Source: Clostridium sp. OM02-18AC
GTDB taxonomy: Bacteria; Bacillota; Clostridia; Lachnospirales; Lachnospiraceae
Direction: 5' to 3'
Assembly (NCBI RefSeq): GCF_003481825.1
Contig: NZ_QULW01000021.1
Location: 1 to 64,000, forward strand
Length of the DNA stretch: 64,000 bases
Part shown: piece after piece, positions 26,124-34,420 of the stretch
Layout: each line of letters starts with the position of its first letter
Numbering within the stretch: the first letter of the stretch is position 1
Notes under the pieces: generated by a model
The model's database searches: none
What the model saw: only the letters and a program-made list of their open reading frames with translations
What the model was told of the DNA's origin: nothing
Program-made: the position numbers and the translations under genes

Positions 26124-27029
26124 ATGATGAGTTTGATAAATGCACTGCCTGGTGCAGTGGCACAGGGACTGATCTGGGGAATTATGGCAATTGGAGTTTA
26201 TCTGACCTTCCGTATCCTGGACATTGCAGATCTGACCGTAGATGGATCTCTTGGAACCGGAGGTGCAGTATGCATTATGCTGATGCTCTCTGGACATAAT
26301 GTGTGGACAGCTATGGCAGGTGCTACGATAGCCGGTATGGCGGCAGGTCTGGCAACCGGAATTCTTCATACTTTTATGGGAATTCCGGCGATCCTTGCCG
26401 GAATCCTGACCCAGCTTGGTCTGTATTCCATCAACTTAAAGACCATGGGAAAATCCAATCAGGCCATTAACGTGGATAAATTTGATCTTTTGGTTTCCTT
26501 GCGCTTTATCCGCAAGGTTCCATTTTACAAAAATACGATCTTGATCGTAGCGATCGCGATCATCGTTCTGATCGTTGTCTTGTACTGGTTTTTCGGTACA
26601 GAACTTGGCTGTTCCTTAAGGGCAACCGGATGCAACGATAAAATGGCCCGTGCACAGGGCATCAACACCGATTTTAACCGAGTTCTGGGGCTTATGATAT
26701 CCAATGGTCTGGTAGCGCTCTCCGGAGCTATGCTGTGTCAGTATCAGGGATTTGCCGATATCAATATGGGACGCGGCGCAATCGTGATCGGTCTTGCCGC
26801 AGTAATCATCGGAGAAGCAATCTTCGGAAAAATATTCCGTAATTTCGGCTTCAAACTGCTTGCAGTTGCCCTTGGCTCCATTATTTATTATCTGGTGCTT
26901 CAGGTTGTGATCTGGCTTGGTATTGATACGGATCTGCTGAAACTTCTGTCTGCAGCCGTGGTTGCTGTATTTCTGGCAATTCCTACCTGGAAGAACCGTT
27001 ATTTTTCAAAAATGGGAAAGAGAGGGTAG
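26124..27029 (+). CDS. ABC transporter permease (TrpY-like, LivH superfamily)
   Basis: A 301-residue membrane protein with about eight hydrophobic segments. It begins MMSLINALPGAVAQGLIWGIMAIGVYLTFR and contains FRILDIADLTVDGSLGTGGAV and SCSLRATGCNDKMARAQGI, the cytoplasmic coupling region of this permease class. It lies 7 bases after the binding-protein gene and 3 bases before the ATPase gene, so the three form one operon. Confidence 0.88.
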   Translation: MMSLINALPGAVAQGLIWGIMAIGVYLTFRILDIADLTVDGSLGTGGAVCIMLMLSGHNVWTAMAGATIAGMAAGLATGILHTFMGIPAILAGILTQLGLYSINLKTMGKSNQAINVDKFDLLVSLRFIRKVPFYKNTILIVAIAIIVLIVVLYWFFGTELGCSLRATGCNDKMARAQGINTDFNRVLGLMISNGLVALSGAMLCQYQGFADINMGRGAIVIGLAAVIIGEAIFGKIFRNFGFKLLAVALGSIIYYLVLQVVIWLGIDTDLLKLLSAAVVAVFLAIPTWKNRYFSKMGKRG

Positions 27030-27032
27030 TGA

Positions 27033-27833
27033 ATGATGCTGGAGATTAAAAATATCACAAAGACCTTTAATAAGGGCACTGTGAATGAAAAGAAAGCCCT
27101 CCGCGGTGTGAATCTCACCTTGAATGACGGGGATTTTGTAACAGTGATCGGCGGAAACGGAGCAGGCAAGTCGACGCTTTTAAATGCGATTGCAGGTGTC
27201 TGGCCAATTGACAGTGGTGCGATCGTCATTGACGGAAAAGACGTGACCAGACTTCCAGAGTATAAACGTGCAGCGTTTCTGGGACGTGTGTTTCAGGATC
27301 CGATGAATGGAACTGCTGCGACCATGGGAATTGAAGAAAATCTGGCATTGGCATTGCGCCGCGGAAAGGTCCGCAGCTTAAAACCAGGAATCAAAAATGA
27401 GGAACGCAAGCTGTATAGGGATATGTTAAAACGCCTCGGACTTGGTCTGGAAGACCGTTTAACCTCCAAAGTGGGACTCCTTTCCGGCGGACAGCGTCAG
27501 GCTCTGACCTTACTGATGTCTACCCTGCAGAGACCGAAATTATTGCTTTTGGATGAACATACAGCCGCTCTGGATCCGAAGACAGCAAAAAAGGTGCTCG
27601 ATCTGACTGCGGAAATGGTCGAAGAGCAAAAGTTAACCACATTGATGATCACCCACAATATGCGCGATGCGATCCAGATGGGAAACCGCCTGATCATGAT
27701 GCATGAGGGAAATGTTATTTATGATGTGGCGGGAGAAAAAAAGAAGCGTCTGACCGTCGAGGATCTTCTTCATAAATTTGAGGAAGCCAGCGGAGAAGAG
27801 TTTGCAAACGATCGTATGATCCTTGCAAAATAG
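27033..27833 (+). CDS. ABC transporter ATPase (TrpZ-like)
   Basis: A 266-residue ATPase with Walker A GGNGAGKSTL, signature LSGGQRQAL, Walker B LLLLDEHTAALD and switch His in MITHNMRDAI. The Glu after Walker B Asp is present (DEHT). It is typical of the ATPase paired with COG2984 binding proteins. It is the last gene before a strong terminator at 27871. Confidence 0.92.
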   Translation: MMLEIKNITKTFNKGTVNEKKALRGVNLTLNDGDFVTVIGGNGAGKSTLLNAIAGVWPIDSGAIVIDGKDVTRLPEYKRAAFLGRVFQDPMNGTAATMGIEENLALALRRGKVRSLKPGIKNEERKLYRDMLKRLGLGLEDRLTSKVGLLSGGQRQALTLLMSTLQRPKLLLLDEHTAALDPKTAKKVLDLTAEMVEEQKLTTLMITHNMRDAIQMGNRLIMMHEGNVIYDVAGEKKKRLTVEDLLHKFEEASGEEFANDRMILAK

Positions 27834-27870
27834 TGGAAAAATCCATTTGAATAATCAGAAAAAAAGAATC

Positions 27871-27912
27871 AAACCGGCAGAGTGTAAAAAAGTTTGGCAC
27901 TCTGCCGGTTTT
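27871..27912 (+). terminator. Terminator of the TrpXYZ-like operon
   Basis: AAACCGGCAGAGTG (27871-27884) pairs perfectly with CACTCTGCCGGTTT (27898-27911), giving a 14-bp stem ending in T residues. Confidence 0.9.
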
Positions 27913-27970
27913 GTGTTATACTAAATAGGGAAATAAAAGACAGAATATGATTTCCAAAGGGGGACATCTT

Positions 27971-28624
27971 ATGGATAAACACAAACTTGTTATTACGATA
28001 GAGCGTCAGTACGGAAGTGGTGGACGAATTGTCGGCAAAAAACTGGCAGAGGATTTAAACATTCCATTTTATGACGATGAAATTTTAAGTATGACAGCTG
28101 AAAAAAGTGCGGTCGGAGAACGCTATTTCCGTCTTGCAGATGAAAAAGCCGGAAATAACCTGCTGAGAAAAATTGTAGGCAATCTGCACCTGCCGTCTGG
28201 TATTTTTGATGAGCCGAAAAAAGAGGGCGATGTAACTTCGCCAGATAACCTGTTCCGGTTTCAGTCAGAAGTGATCCGGGAACTGGCAGCTGCACAGTCC
28301 TGTGTCATTGTGGGCCGGTGTGCAGACTATATTCTGGAAACCGCAGGAAAAGAGGATCTGATCAAAATATTTGTTTATGCGGATATTTCTACCTGTGTAC
28401 GCAGAACGCAGGAAACAGACGGTATTACCGATACCAAAGAGGCCTTAAACAAGTTAAACAAGATCACGAAACAGCGCAGAGCGTATCATAAGTATTTTAC
28501 CGGTAAGGAATGGGAAGATTTAACGAATTATGATTTGCCGATCAATGCCAGCAAACTGGAACTCGATCAGGTTGTGGAACTCATCAAGGATTATATCCGA
28601 ATGGTCGGCTATGATATTTCATAA
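27971..28624 (+). CDS. Cytidylate kinase-like family protein
   Basis: A 217-residue P-loop protein. Its opening ITIERQYGSGGRIVGKKLAEDLNIPFYDDEIL is the signature of the cytidylate kinase-like family (PF13189), with the glycine-rich loop QYGSGGR in place of a classical GxxGxGKST. CVIVGRCADYIL and the Arg-rich tail (KQRRAYHKYFTGKEW) also fit. Members are common in Clostridia, in addition to a true Cmk, and their substrate is mostly unknown. ATG 27971 follows AAGGGGGAC. It lies between two strong terminators and so is a single-gene unit. Confidence 0.88.
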   Translation: MDKHKLVITIERQYGSGGRIVGKKLAEDLNIPFYDDEILSMTAEKSAVGERYFRLADEKAGNNLLRKIVGNLHLPSGIFDEPKKEGDVTSPDNLFRFQSEVIRELAAAQSCVIVGRCADYILETAGKEDLIKIFVYADISTCVRRTQETDGITDTKEALNKLNKITKQRRAYHKYFTGKEWEDLTNYDLPINASKLELDQVVELIKDYIRMVGYDIS

Positions 28625-28696
28625 TCGGACAACGAAAAACGGCAGTCAGATAACGGGGCGACGAAGTGACCGGATAACAAAGTGACATACGATAAG

Positions 28697-28741
28697 ATCG
28701 AAAAGAGCCAGCAGATACTGTGTCTGCTGGCTCTTTTCGAT
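28697..28741. terminator. Long bidirectional terminator
   Basis: ATCGAAAAGAGCCAGCAGA (28697-28715) pairs with TCTGCTGGCTCTTTTCGAT (28723-28741), a 19-bp stem. The internal AAAA/TTTT tracts allow termination in both directions between convergent genes. Confidence 0.85.
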
Positions 28742-28800
28742 TTCGCTGCATATCGAGGAAAGGTATCCTCTGCCTGGTGTGGCATTTTGCGTATTTGATA

Positions 28801-29601
28801 TTATTTCTTTGTGATCTTTGTGATCTGGATTTCTTTGTCGTTGATGGAACCCTCGTACTGAATCTGAAGGGTGTCACCTTCTGCATACTGGCTTAAGTCC
28901 GTATCACTGGAAACAAAGGTGAAGAAATCGCCGGTCTGTGCTTCGAGAACGATATGATCTCCATCCTCACCGATCTGTGCAACTTTACCTACGAAAGCAT
29001 TGATCTTGGCTTCATCAGAATCTTTTGCGTCTGCAGCAACGATCTTGATTGCCAGCGGCTCGTCGTCCAGGTCGCCGAGGTAGGTAACTTCAACGTCTGC
29101 GTCTGCCTTGATGCCATCTGTTCCGACTACATAAGCATTGCCGGTCAGAATCTTATATTCTTCTCCGTCTACTTCCAGGGTCATCGTGTCAGAAGCTACT
29201 TCCTTAACGGTTCCTTCTGCAACCGGATCCATGGACTGCTCTAACATGGAAGCGGTAACTTCCATGGCAATAACAGGTACCGGGTCGTCCGTAGTTTCTG
29301 CCGGGAACGTGATATCTACCCAGTCGCCTTCAGAAAGCGGGAATTCTTTGGTTACGTCTGCACTGGAGATATCGTATTTCTTTTCTTCATCGCTATAGTC
29401 GTCTTTTATGGTAAGAACATCACCGTCAATCGCTGTGATCACACCACTGGTATAATCTTCATCAACTTCTGCCTCCGTAGTAGACTCTGCTACCGTCGTT
29501 TCTTCCGGAGCAGCGGTAGTCTCGGTTGCTTTTTTTCCGGAACAGGCTGCTGCACTGATGGAAACTGCTGCGATTGCAGTAAACAATAATGCCTTTTTCA
29601 T
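28801..29601 (-). CDS. Lipoprotein of unknown function with repeated beta domains
   Basis: A 266-residue lipoprotein (lipobox SAAAC) with a Thr/Glu-rich tether of about 30 residues. The rest is acidic and beta-strand rich, apparently three similar segments that each start with a G-x-[IV] strand: SGVITAIDGDVLTIKD, EGTVKEVASDTMTLEV and VGKVAQIGEDGDHIVLEA. These resemble small OB- or SH3-like barrels seen in other Clostridial lipoproteins. GAGGAG precedes the ATG at 29601. No transporter or enzyme partner is adjacent. It is not recognised further. Confidence 0.8.
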   Translation of the reverse strand: MKKALLFTAIAAVSISAAACSGKKATETTAAPEETTVAESTTEAEVDEDYTSGVITAIDGDVLTIKDDYSDEEKKYDISSADVTKEFPLSEGDWVDITFPAETTDDPVPVIAMEVTASMLEQSMDPVAEGTVKEVASDTMTLEVDGEEYKILTGNAYVVGTDGIKADADVEVTYLGDLDDEPLAIKIVAADAKDSDEAKINAFVGKVAQIGEDGDHIVLEAQTGDFFTFVSSDTDLSQYAEGDTLQIQYEGSINDKEIQITKITKK

Positions 29602-29791
29602 AATAATATCACTCCTCTGATCTTTCTTTGTCAATTCATACTTTTGGAACCAACAAACAAGAGTTTACTACAAAGCAGATGAAAAAGCCATTGATTTTTT
29701 ATTAAGTTTTCCGGAAAATGGTGAACATTTGGTGAACTTCAGTATTTGCTCAATACAAAAATCCGATTCTTTCAGAATGGCATTTACGTAT

Positions 29792-30409
29792 TTACGCCAT
29801 CATGCGGAATAATCCAATGACTTTCCCCAGAATCTCTACATGATCCGTGATGATCGGATCCATGGCATCGTTTTCCGGCTGGAGACGGTAGTGCCCGTTT
29901 TCCTTGTAAAACCGTTTGACTGTGGCAGAATCATCGACAAGTGCGACAACGATCTCTCCGTTTTCTGCCGTATTGGTCTGCTCGACGATGACCTTATCGC
30001 CGCTATAGATTCCCGCATTGACCATACTTTCCCCTTTGACTTTTAACATAAAGGTATCTTTGTTTGGAAGTATTTCAGCCGGAATCGGAAAATAGTCTTC
30101 GATGTGCTCCTGTGCCAGAATCGGTTCTCCGGCAGCTACTGTACCAATTACAGGAACCTGAACCATTTCCCGGCGGTTTAATGCAAATTCATCGTCCAGG
30201 ATTTCAATGGCGCGTGGTTTGGTCGGATCTCTGCGTATGTATCCATTTGCCTCCAGGGATTCCAGATGAGAGTGGACCGATGAGGTCGACTTAAGCTGAA
30301 CTGCTTCGCAGATCTCACGTACTGCAGGCGGATAGCCCTTTTTCAAAATACATTCTTTGATATATGATAAAATTTCCTGTTGTTTTGCTGTAATTTTACC
30401 CTGACCCAT
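29792..30409 (-). CDS. lexA: SOS repressor LexA
   Basis: A 205-residue LexA. The winged-helix domain (KQQEILSYIKECILKKGYPPAVREI, then STSSVHSHLESLEANGYI) is followed by the autocleavage site Ala93-Gly94 (TVAAGEP) and the catalytic Ser128 (KGESM) and Lys165 (TVKRF). RecA filaments trigger self-cleavage and release the SOS regulon. Three ATG codons sit in a row after GGAGG; the third (30409) has the best spacing. A TATAAT lies upstream on this strand (30462-30467), and LexA box 1 overlaps its -35 region, so autoregulation is expected. Confidence 0.97.
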   Translation of the reverse strand: MGQGKITAKQQEILSYIKECILKKGYPPAVREICEAVQLKSTSSVHSHLESLEANGYIRRDPTKPRAIEILDDEFALNRREMVQVPVIGTVAAGEPILAQEHIEDYFPIPAEILPNKDTFMLKVKGESMVNAGIYSGDKVIVEQTNTAENGEIVVALVDDSATVKRFYKENGHYRLQPENDAMDPIITDHVEILGKVIGLFRMMA

Positions 30410-30490
30410 CATCATTCCTCCATGCGGATATATTCAATATAAAGTGTTTCTTTTTTATAGGATTATAGTAGCATAGTTTTACTCAAAAAG

Positions 30491-30504
30491 CAAACTTTTG
30501 TTCG
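30491..30504. promoter_or_regulatory. LexA box 1
   Basis: CAAACTTTTGTTCG matches the Firmicute SOS box (CGAAC-N4-GTTTG read on the other strand). It lies between the divergent lexA and yneA genes, nearest lexA. Confidence 0.88.
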
Positions 30505-30522
30505 TTTTTCTTGGAAAACATA

Positions 30523-30551
30523 TTGACAAACATTTGTTCGAAACGTATAAT
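30523..30551 (+). promoter_or_regulatory. yneA promoter
   Basis: TTGACA (30523-30528), a 17-base spacer and TATAAT (30546-30551), an exact consensus. LexA box 2 fills most of the spacer. Confidence 0.93.
30527..30540. promoter_or_regulatory. LexA box 2
   Basis: CAAACATTTGTTCG lies within the spacer of the yneA promoter, so bound LexA must block RNA polymerase. Confidence 0.92.
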
Positions 30552-30561
30552 GACAGCATAA

Positions 30562-30575
30562 CAAACGTACGTTCG
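30562..30575. promoter_or_regulatory. LexA box 3
   Basis: CAAACGTACGTTCG is the most symmetric of the three boxes and lies just past the yneA transcription start. Confidence 0.92.
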
Positions 30576-30602
30576 GAATATTTTTACGCAGGGGGAATCT
30601 TT

Positions 30603-30926
30603 ATGAAAACAGGCAGAAATACGAAACGCAGATTACGGAACCTTATGGTTATTTTATTAATGATTCTGGCATTTTGCTCTGGTTTTTTCGGACACACCTT
30701 GTTGAACGCGAGGGCAGAAGAGAAAGCTGCAGTACAATTGAACCGTTATTATACCAGTGTACAGCTTCGTCAGGGGGATAATCTCTGGAATCTCGCGGAT
30801 CAGTATTATAAAGGGAGCGGTTATTCCAAAGCAGAATATGTCGAGGAATTGAAACGCATGAATGGTTTGAAATCCGAACAGATTCATTCCGGAGAATTTC
30901 TGACAGTCGTATATTTTGCTGAATAA
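30603..30926 (+). CDS. yneA: SOS-induced cell division inhibitor YneA-like (LysM)
   Basis: A 107-residue protein with one N-terminal membrane helix (LMVILLMILAFCSGFF) and a C-terminal LysM-like domain (YTSVQLRQGDNLWNLADQYY to SGEFLTVVYF). This matches YneA, which halts division while DNA is repaired in Bacillus and relatives. The divergent position opposite lexA and the LexA boxes over its promoter agree. GGGGG lies before the ATG at 30603. Sequence identity to B. subtilis YneA is not assessed, so the symbol rests on architecture and context. Confidence 0.85.
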   Translation: MKTGRNTKRRLRNLMVILLMILAFCSGFFGHTLLNARAEEKAAVQLNRYYTSVQLRQGDNLWNLADQYYKGSGYSKAEYVEELKRMNGLKSEQIHSGEFLTVVYFAE

Positions 30927-31049
30927 CTTGCATAAGGCGTTGGCAGTCGTTATAATTATGTTTGTTTTGAAATCATACTACTAGAATTCTTATATACCCA
31001 CTCAGTGCCTGAGATGGGATATGATATTAATTTGACTAAGGAGTAATTT

Positions 31050-31898
31050 ATGCTGCATACAAACATCATAAAAGTAACAGATCTGCAGATGCCGGAATTG
31101 GAAGTCTATACGAGATTGTCGGAAAATCAGCTTTTCCATTATTTTGAACCGGATACTGGAATTTTTATAGCAGAAAGCCCAATTGTAATTGGACGGGCAC
31201 TGGATGCTGGATATATCCCGGTTTCAATCCTAGCAGAAGAAAACGAGCTGGACAAGGCAGCTGCTGAAATTCTTGCCCGTTGTGGGAATGTTCCAATCTA
31301 TACAGCCCCTATGGAAGTATTAACAAAATTGACCGGGTTTGCATTAACAAGAGGACTTCTTTGCGCCATGCGCAGGAAGCACCTGCCATCCATTGAGACC
31401 GTCTGTTCCGGGGCAAGGCGTATTGCTGTTTTGGAAAATGTGATGAATCCTACCAATGTGGGAGCGATATTTCGTTCAGCCGCAGCATTGAATATGGATG
31501 CGGTTCTGTTAACCTCTGGCTGCAGTGATCCCCTGTACAGACGCGCAATCCGGGTGAGTATGGGAACGGTTTTCCAAATCCCGTGGACTGTGTTCGAACG
31601 AAACGGTACATGGCCGCGCCCCGCGATGGATACGTTACACCAGCTTGGTTTCAAGACAGCTGCCATGGCATTGACGGATCAGTCTGTACGCATTGACGAC
31701 CCGGCTGTGCTTGCAGAAGAAAAACTTGCCATTGTACTTGGAACCGAAGGAGATGGACTTGCACAAGATACCATTGCAGATTGTGACTATACCATCCGTA
31801 TTCCCATGACACATGGAGTGGATTCTCTGAATGTAGCCGCTGCAAGTGCAGTAGCTTTCTGGCAGCTTGGAAATCAGAGAGTGGAGGGAAACGCGTAA
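31050..31898 (+). CDS. SpoU-family RNA 2'-O-methyltransferase
   Basis: A 282-residue SPOUT enzyme. An N-terminal substrate-binding domain is followed by the three SpoU motifs: ENVMNPTNVGAIFRSAAAL, LAIVLGTEGDGL and IRIPMTHGVDSLNVAAASAVAFW. These enzymes methylate ribose 2'-OH groups in rRNA or tRNA using S-adenosylmethionine, with a trefoil knot at the active site. AAGGAG lies before the ATG. The MATE gene begins one base after its stop. Target nucleotide unknown. Confidence 0.93.
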   Translation: MLHTNIIKVTDLQMPELEVYTRLSENQLFHYFEPDTGIFIAESPIVIGRALDAGYIPVSILAEENELDKAAAEILARCGNVPIYTAPMEVLTKLTGFALTRGLLCAMRRKHLPSIETVCSGARRIAVLENVMNPTNVGAIFRSAAALNMDAVLLTSGCSDPLYRRAIRVSMGTVFQIPWTVFERNGTWPRPAMDTLHQLGFKTAAMALTDQSVRIDDPAVLAEEKLAIVLGTEGDGLAQDTIADCDYTIRIPMTHGVDSLNVAAASAVAFWQLGNQRVEGNA

Positions 31899-31899
31899 C

Positions 31900-33192
31900 A
31901 TGACCATCCGAAGACAGTTTATTCGTTATGTATCCCTGAATATGCTGGGCATGCTTGGAATGTCGCTCTACATTTTAGCAGATACATTTTTTATTGCCAA
32001 AGCAGTTGGTGCCAACGGTATTACAGCACTGAATCTGGTATTGCCTCTTTATAATCTGATTTTTGCATTTGGAGCCATGATTGGTGTAGGTTCGGCAATT
32101 CGCTTTGCCGTAGAGCGCAACCACGGAATAAAAGAAGCGGAAGGATACTTTTTTCATGCCTTGGCCTGGGCTACTGTTCTAAGTCTGGTGTTTGTGTTTG
32201 CAGGAATCTTTTTCCCGGGAAAAATCATTCATATTCTTGGGGGAGATGAGCAGATTGTTGCTACTGGTATTTTATATACCCGTATTTTTCTCATGTTTGC
32301 GCCTTTTTTCATGTGGAACCATATTGTCAGTGCATTTGTGAGAAATGACGGGGATCCATCCATTGCCATGTTTGCAACACTTGGGAGCAATCTGTTTAAC
32401 ATTGTGTTTGACTATGTTTTGATGTTCCCATTTGGTCTCTCTATGGCTGGAGCAGCGTTGGCAACCGCGCTGTCTCCAATTGTCAGTATTTTCATTTGTA
32501 TGAAACATTTCCGGTCTTCGCGGAATACGATTTTGTTCAAACCGGTTCCGTTGTCGATCCGGAAGTTGTTTTTTTCCTGTCAGGTTGGTGTGTCTGCTTT
32601 TGTGGGGGAAATTTCTTCCGGAGTCATTACCGTGGCATTTAATACCATTATCTTAGGGTTGTCCGGGAATGTCGGAGTAGCGGCATATGGTGTTGTAGCC
32701 AACTTTTCTCTGGTTGCAGTCGCTCTTTTCAATGGAATTGCCCAGGGGTCCCAGCCACTCATCAGTCGTTTTTATGGGCAGGGTGACAAAAACAGTTTAA
32801 AGACGGTAATTGGTTTGGCTCTGAAAACTGCATTGTGCGTTGCCGCTGTATTGTTAGTAAGTGTCCAGATCTGGTCAAAACCGATGGCTGGTATTTTTAA
32901 CCGGGAACAGGATATGGAACTTGCCAGTCTTGCTGAACAGGGATTGCGGATTTATTTTACCGGCTTTTTATTCGCTGGAATTAATATTGTGGGAGCAAAC
33001 ATACTCAGCGCGGTAGAATCGGTTCAATGGGCTTTTTTATCTTCCATGTCACGCGGGTTTATTGCAATCCTGACATGTGCATGTTTGCTATCTTTTTTAT
33101 TTGGTATGAATGGAGTATGGCTAGCATTCCCATGTGCGGAGCTCATGACAATGCTGCTGACTCTGACTGGCATAAAAAAGTTTAACCGTTGA
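31900..33192 (+). CDS. MATE family multidrug/cation antiporter
   Basis: A 430-residue membrane protein with about twelve hydrophobic segments. Early motifs MLGMSLYILADTFFIAKAVGANGITALNLVLPLYNL and the mid-protein repeat region FNTIILGLSGNVGVAAYGVVANF match the MATE superfamily. Such pumps export drugs or metabolites using a Na or H gradient. The ATG at 31900, right after the methyltransferase stop, has GGAGGG upstream. Its stop codon overlaps the -35 box of the second thiamine operon. Confidence 0.93.
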   Translation: MTIRRQFIRYVSLNMLGMLGMSLYILADTFFIAKAVGANGITALNLVLPLYNLIFAFGAMIGVGSAIRFAVERNHGIKEAEGYFFHALAWATVLSLVFVFAGIFFPGKIIHILGGDEQIVATGILYTRIFLMFAPFFMWNHIVSAFVRNDGDPSIAMFATLGSNLFNIVFDYVLMFPFGLSMAGAALATALSPIVSIFICMKHFRSSRNTILFKPVPLSIRKLFFSCQVGVSAFVGEISSGVITVAFNTIILGLSGNVGVAAYGVVANFSLVAVALFNGIAQGSQPLISRFYGQGDKNSLKTVIGLALKTALCVAAVLLVSVQIWSKPMAGIFNREQDMELASLAEQGLRIYFTGFLFAGINIVGANILSAVESVQWAFLSSMSRGFIAILTCACLLSFLFGMNGVWLAFPCAELMTMLLTLTGIKKFNR

Positions 33193-33217
33193 CATCTAAA
33201 AAACTCTGTGCTATGCT
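33189..33217 (+). promoter_or_regulatory. Promoter of the thiW-thiM-thiE operon
   Basis: TTGACA (33189-33194), a 17-base spacer and TATGCT (33212-33217). The -35 box overlaps the MATE stop codon (TGA 33190-33192). Confidence 0.87.
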
Positions 33218-33248
33218 ATCATCTGATTGAAACAGTTACAAATGAATA

Positions 33249-33338
33249 TAAGTGCGCGGGAGCCTGTGTGACAGGCTGAGAGGAAGATGAATCTTCGACC
33301 GTACCTGATTTGGGTAATGCCAACGGAGGGAAGCAAGA
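33249..33338 (+). ncRNA. TPP riboswitch (second thi box)
   Basis: Thi-box blocks in order: CGGGAGCC, CAGGCTGAGAGGA, GACCGTACCTGATTTGGGTAATGCC and AACGGAGGGAAG. It is close to consensus and is followed by its own terminator. The 33193-33769 gap holds the promoter, this RNA, the terminator, one small hairpin repeat and about 290 bases with no supported gene. Confidence 0.95.
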
Positions 33339-33345
33339 ACGATAG

Positions 33346-33385
33346 AATGCATCTTCTGCGAGTTACCGGAAGATGCATTTTTATT
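33346..33385 (+). terminator. Riboswitch terminator
   Basis: AATGCATCTTC (33346-33356) pairs with GAAGATGCATT (33369-33379), followed by TTTATT. It directly follows the aptamer. Confidence 0.9.
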
Positions 33386-33428
33386 GCTTTGCATGTCGAG
33401 GAGGCGCCACTGGCGCGTCCGCTGACTT

Positions 33429-33478
33429 TATAGGAATTGCCTCCTATGGAGCAAAAAGCGCTCCGCCAGGATGCGCAT
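33429..33478. repeat. Intergenic hairpin repeat, copy A
   Basis: ATAGGA-ATTGCC-TCCTAT, then GGAGC-AAAAAGC-GCTCC and GGATGCGCAT. A diverged copy with the same order occurs at 45713-45766. It looks like a short dispersed palindromic element. Confidence 0.6.
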
Positions 33479-33769
33479 GGCGTTCCATTTTGTTTCATGA
33501 AAAATAGAATCTGACTGCACAACAGATATGAGAAAGAATCCGGAAATTGTGATCTGGTTTTCTGAAATCGGCATTTTTCTGTTGGAAAAGATGGCCGGAG
33601 GGGGAGCGCCCTGCAGCCAGGCAGGAGGAGTTGATATAGCGATGGGAATCCGTGTTTTCGGAGTGAGAGGAAGTAAGAGAACTTCGACCGAACAAGGGAT
33701 TTTTGTCGCTAAAAGCAGAAATCATTCCCCTTTCTGGCGTCAGAAATCCGAAAAAACAGGAGGATGAAA

Positions 33770-34420
33770 ATGGAAAAACAAAGAATGAAAACGTTTCGCA
33801 TGGTATTTCTGGCTATGATGGTTGCAATTGGAGTGGTTATTTCTCCAATTCTGAGAATTGAGGGAATGTGTCCTACGGCCCATTTGATCAATATTACCTG
33901 TTCTGTATTTATGGGACCGTGGTATTCTCTGCTGTGTGCATGCATGATTGGCGTAATCCGCATGATGTTTATGGGAATTCCGCCATTAGCTTTAACAGGT
34001 GCTGTGTTTGGTGCATTTTTATCTGGTGTGCTCTATCGGGCATCAAAGGGAAAAATTATCTGTGCAGTGATTGGCGAAATCATTGGAACGGGTATCATTG
34101 GCTCTATCGTCTCTTATCCGGTTATGGCATTTATCATGGGCAGGGATGGACTCAATGCATTTTATTATACCCCGATGTTTATCTCTGCAACCATTATGGG
34201 TGGCATCGCAGCCTATGTATTTTTAAAGGCGCTTAGCCAGACCGGGATGCTTGCAAAATTTCAGGAAAGTCTTGGTGCAAAAGTATATGACAGAAATCGA
34301 AGAAACAAAGAAGGAAACAACAGTACAGCAGGTTATGCTGGAAATGCTGGAAATTCGAAAGCATACGAAAAGAAACGCTTCGCTGATTCATTGCATTACG
34401 AATCCCATATCGATTCATGA
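33770..34420 (+). CDS. thiW: Thiazole (HET) ECF transporter S component ThiW
   Basis: A 216-residue membrane protein with about five to six hydrophobic segments. The N-terminus, MVAIGVVISPILRIEGMCPTAHLINITCSVFMGPWYSLL, and IRMMFMGIPPLALTGAVFGAFLSGVLYR match ThiW. That protein binds hydroxyethylthiazole and works with a shared ECF ATPase module encoded elsewhere. ATG 33770 has AGGAGG six bases before it; ATG 33764 is too close. The last 30 residues are polar, without family character, and overlap thiM in another frame. The gene follows a TPP riboswitch. Confidence 0.92.
   Translation: MEKQRMKTFRMVFLAMMVAIGVVISPILRIEGMCPTAHLINITCSVFMGPWYSLLCACMIGVIRMMFMGIPPLALTGAVFGAFLSGVLYRASKGKIICAVIGEIIGTGIIGSIVSYPVMAFIMGRDGLNAFYYTPMFISATIMGGIAAYVFLKALSQTGMLAKFQESLGAKVYDRNRRNKEGNNSTAGYAGNAGNSKAYEKKRFADSLHYESHIDS

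Noticed and set aside
33528..33767. 79-codon forward frame before thiW
   Set aside because: No ribosome binding site, and its end overlaps the thiW Shine-Dalgarno and start; no family features.
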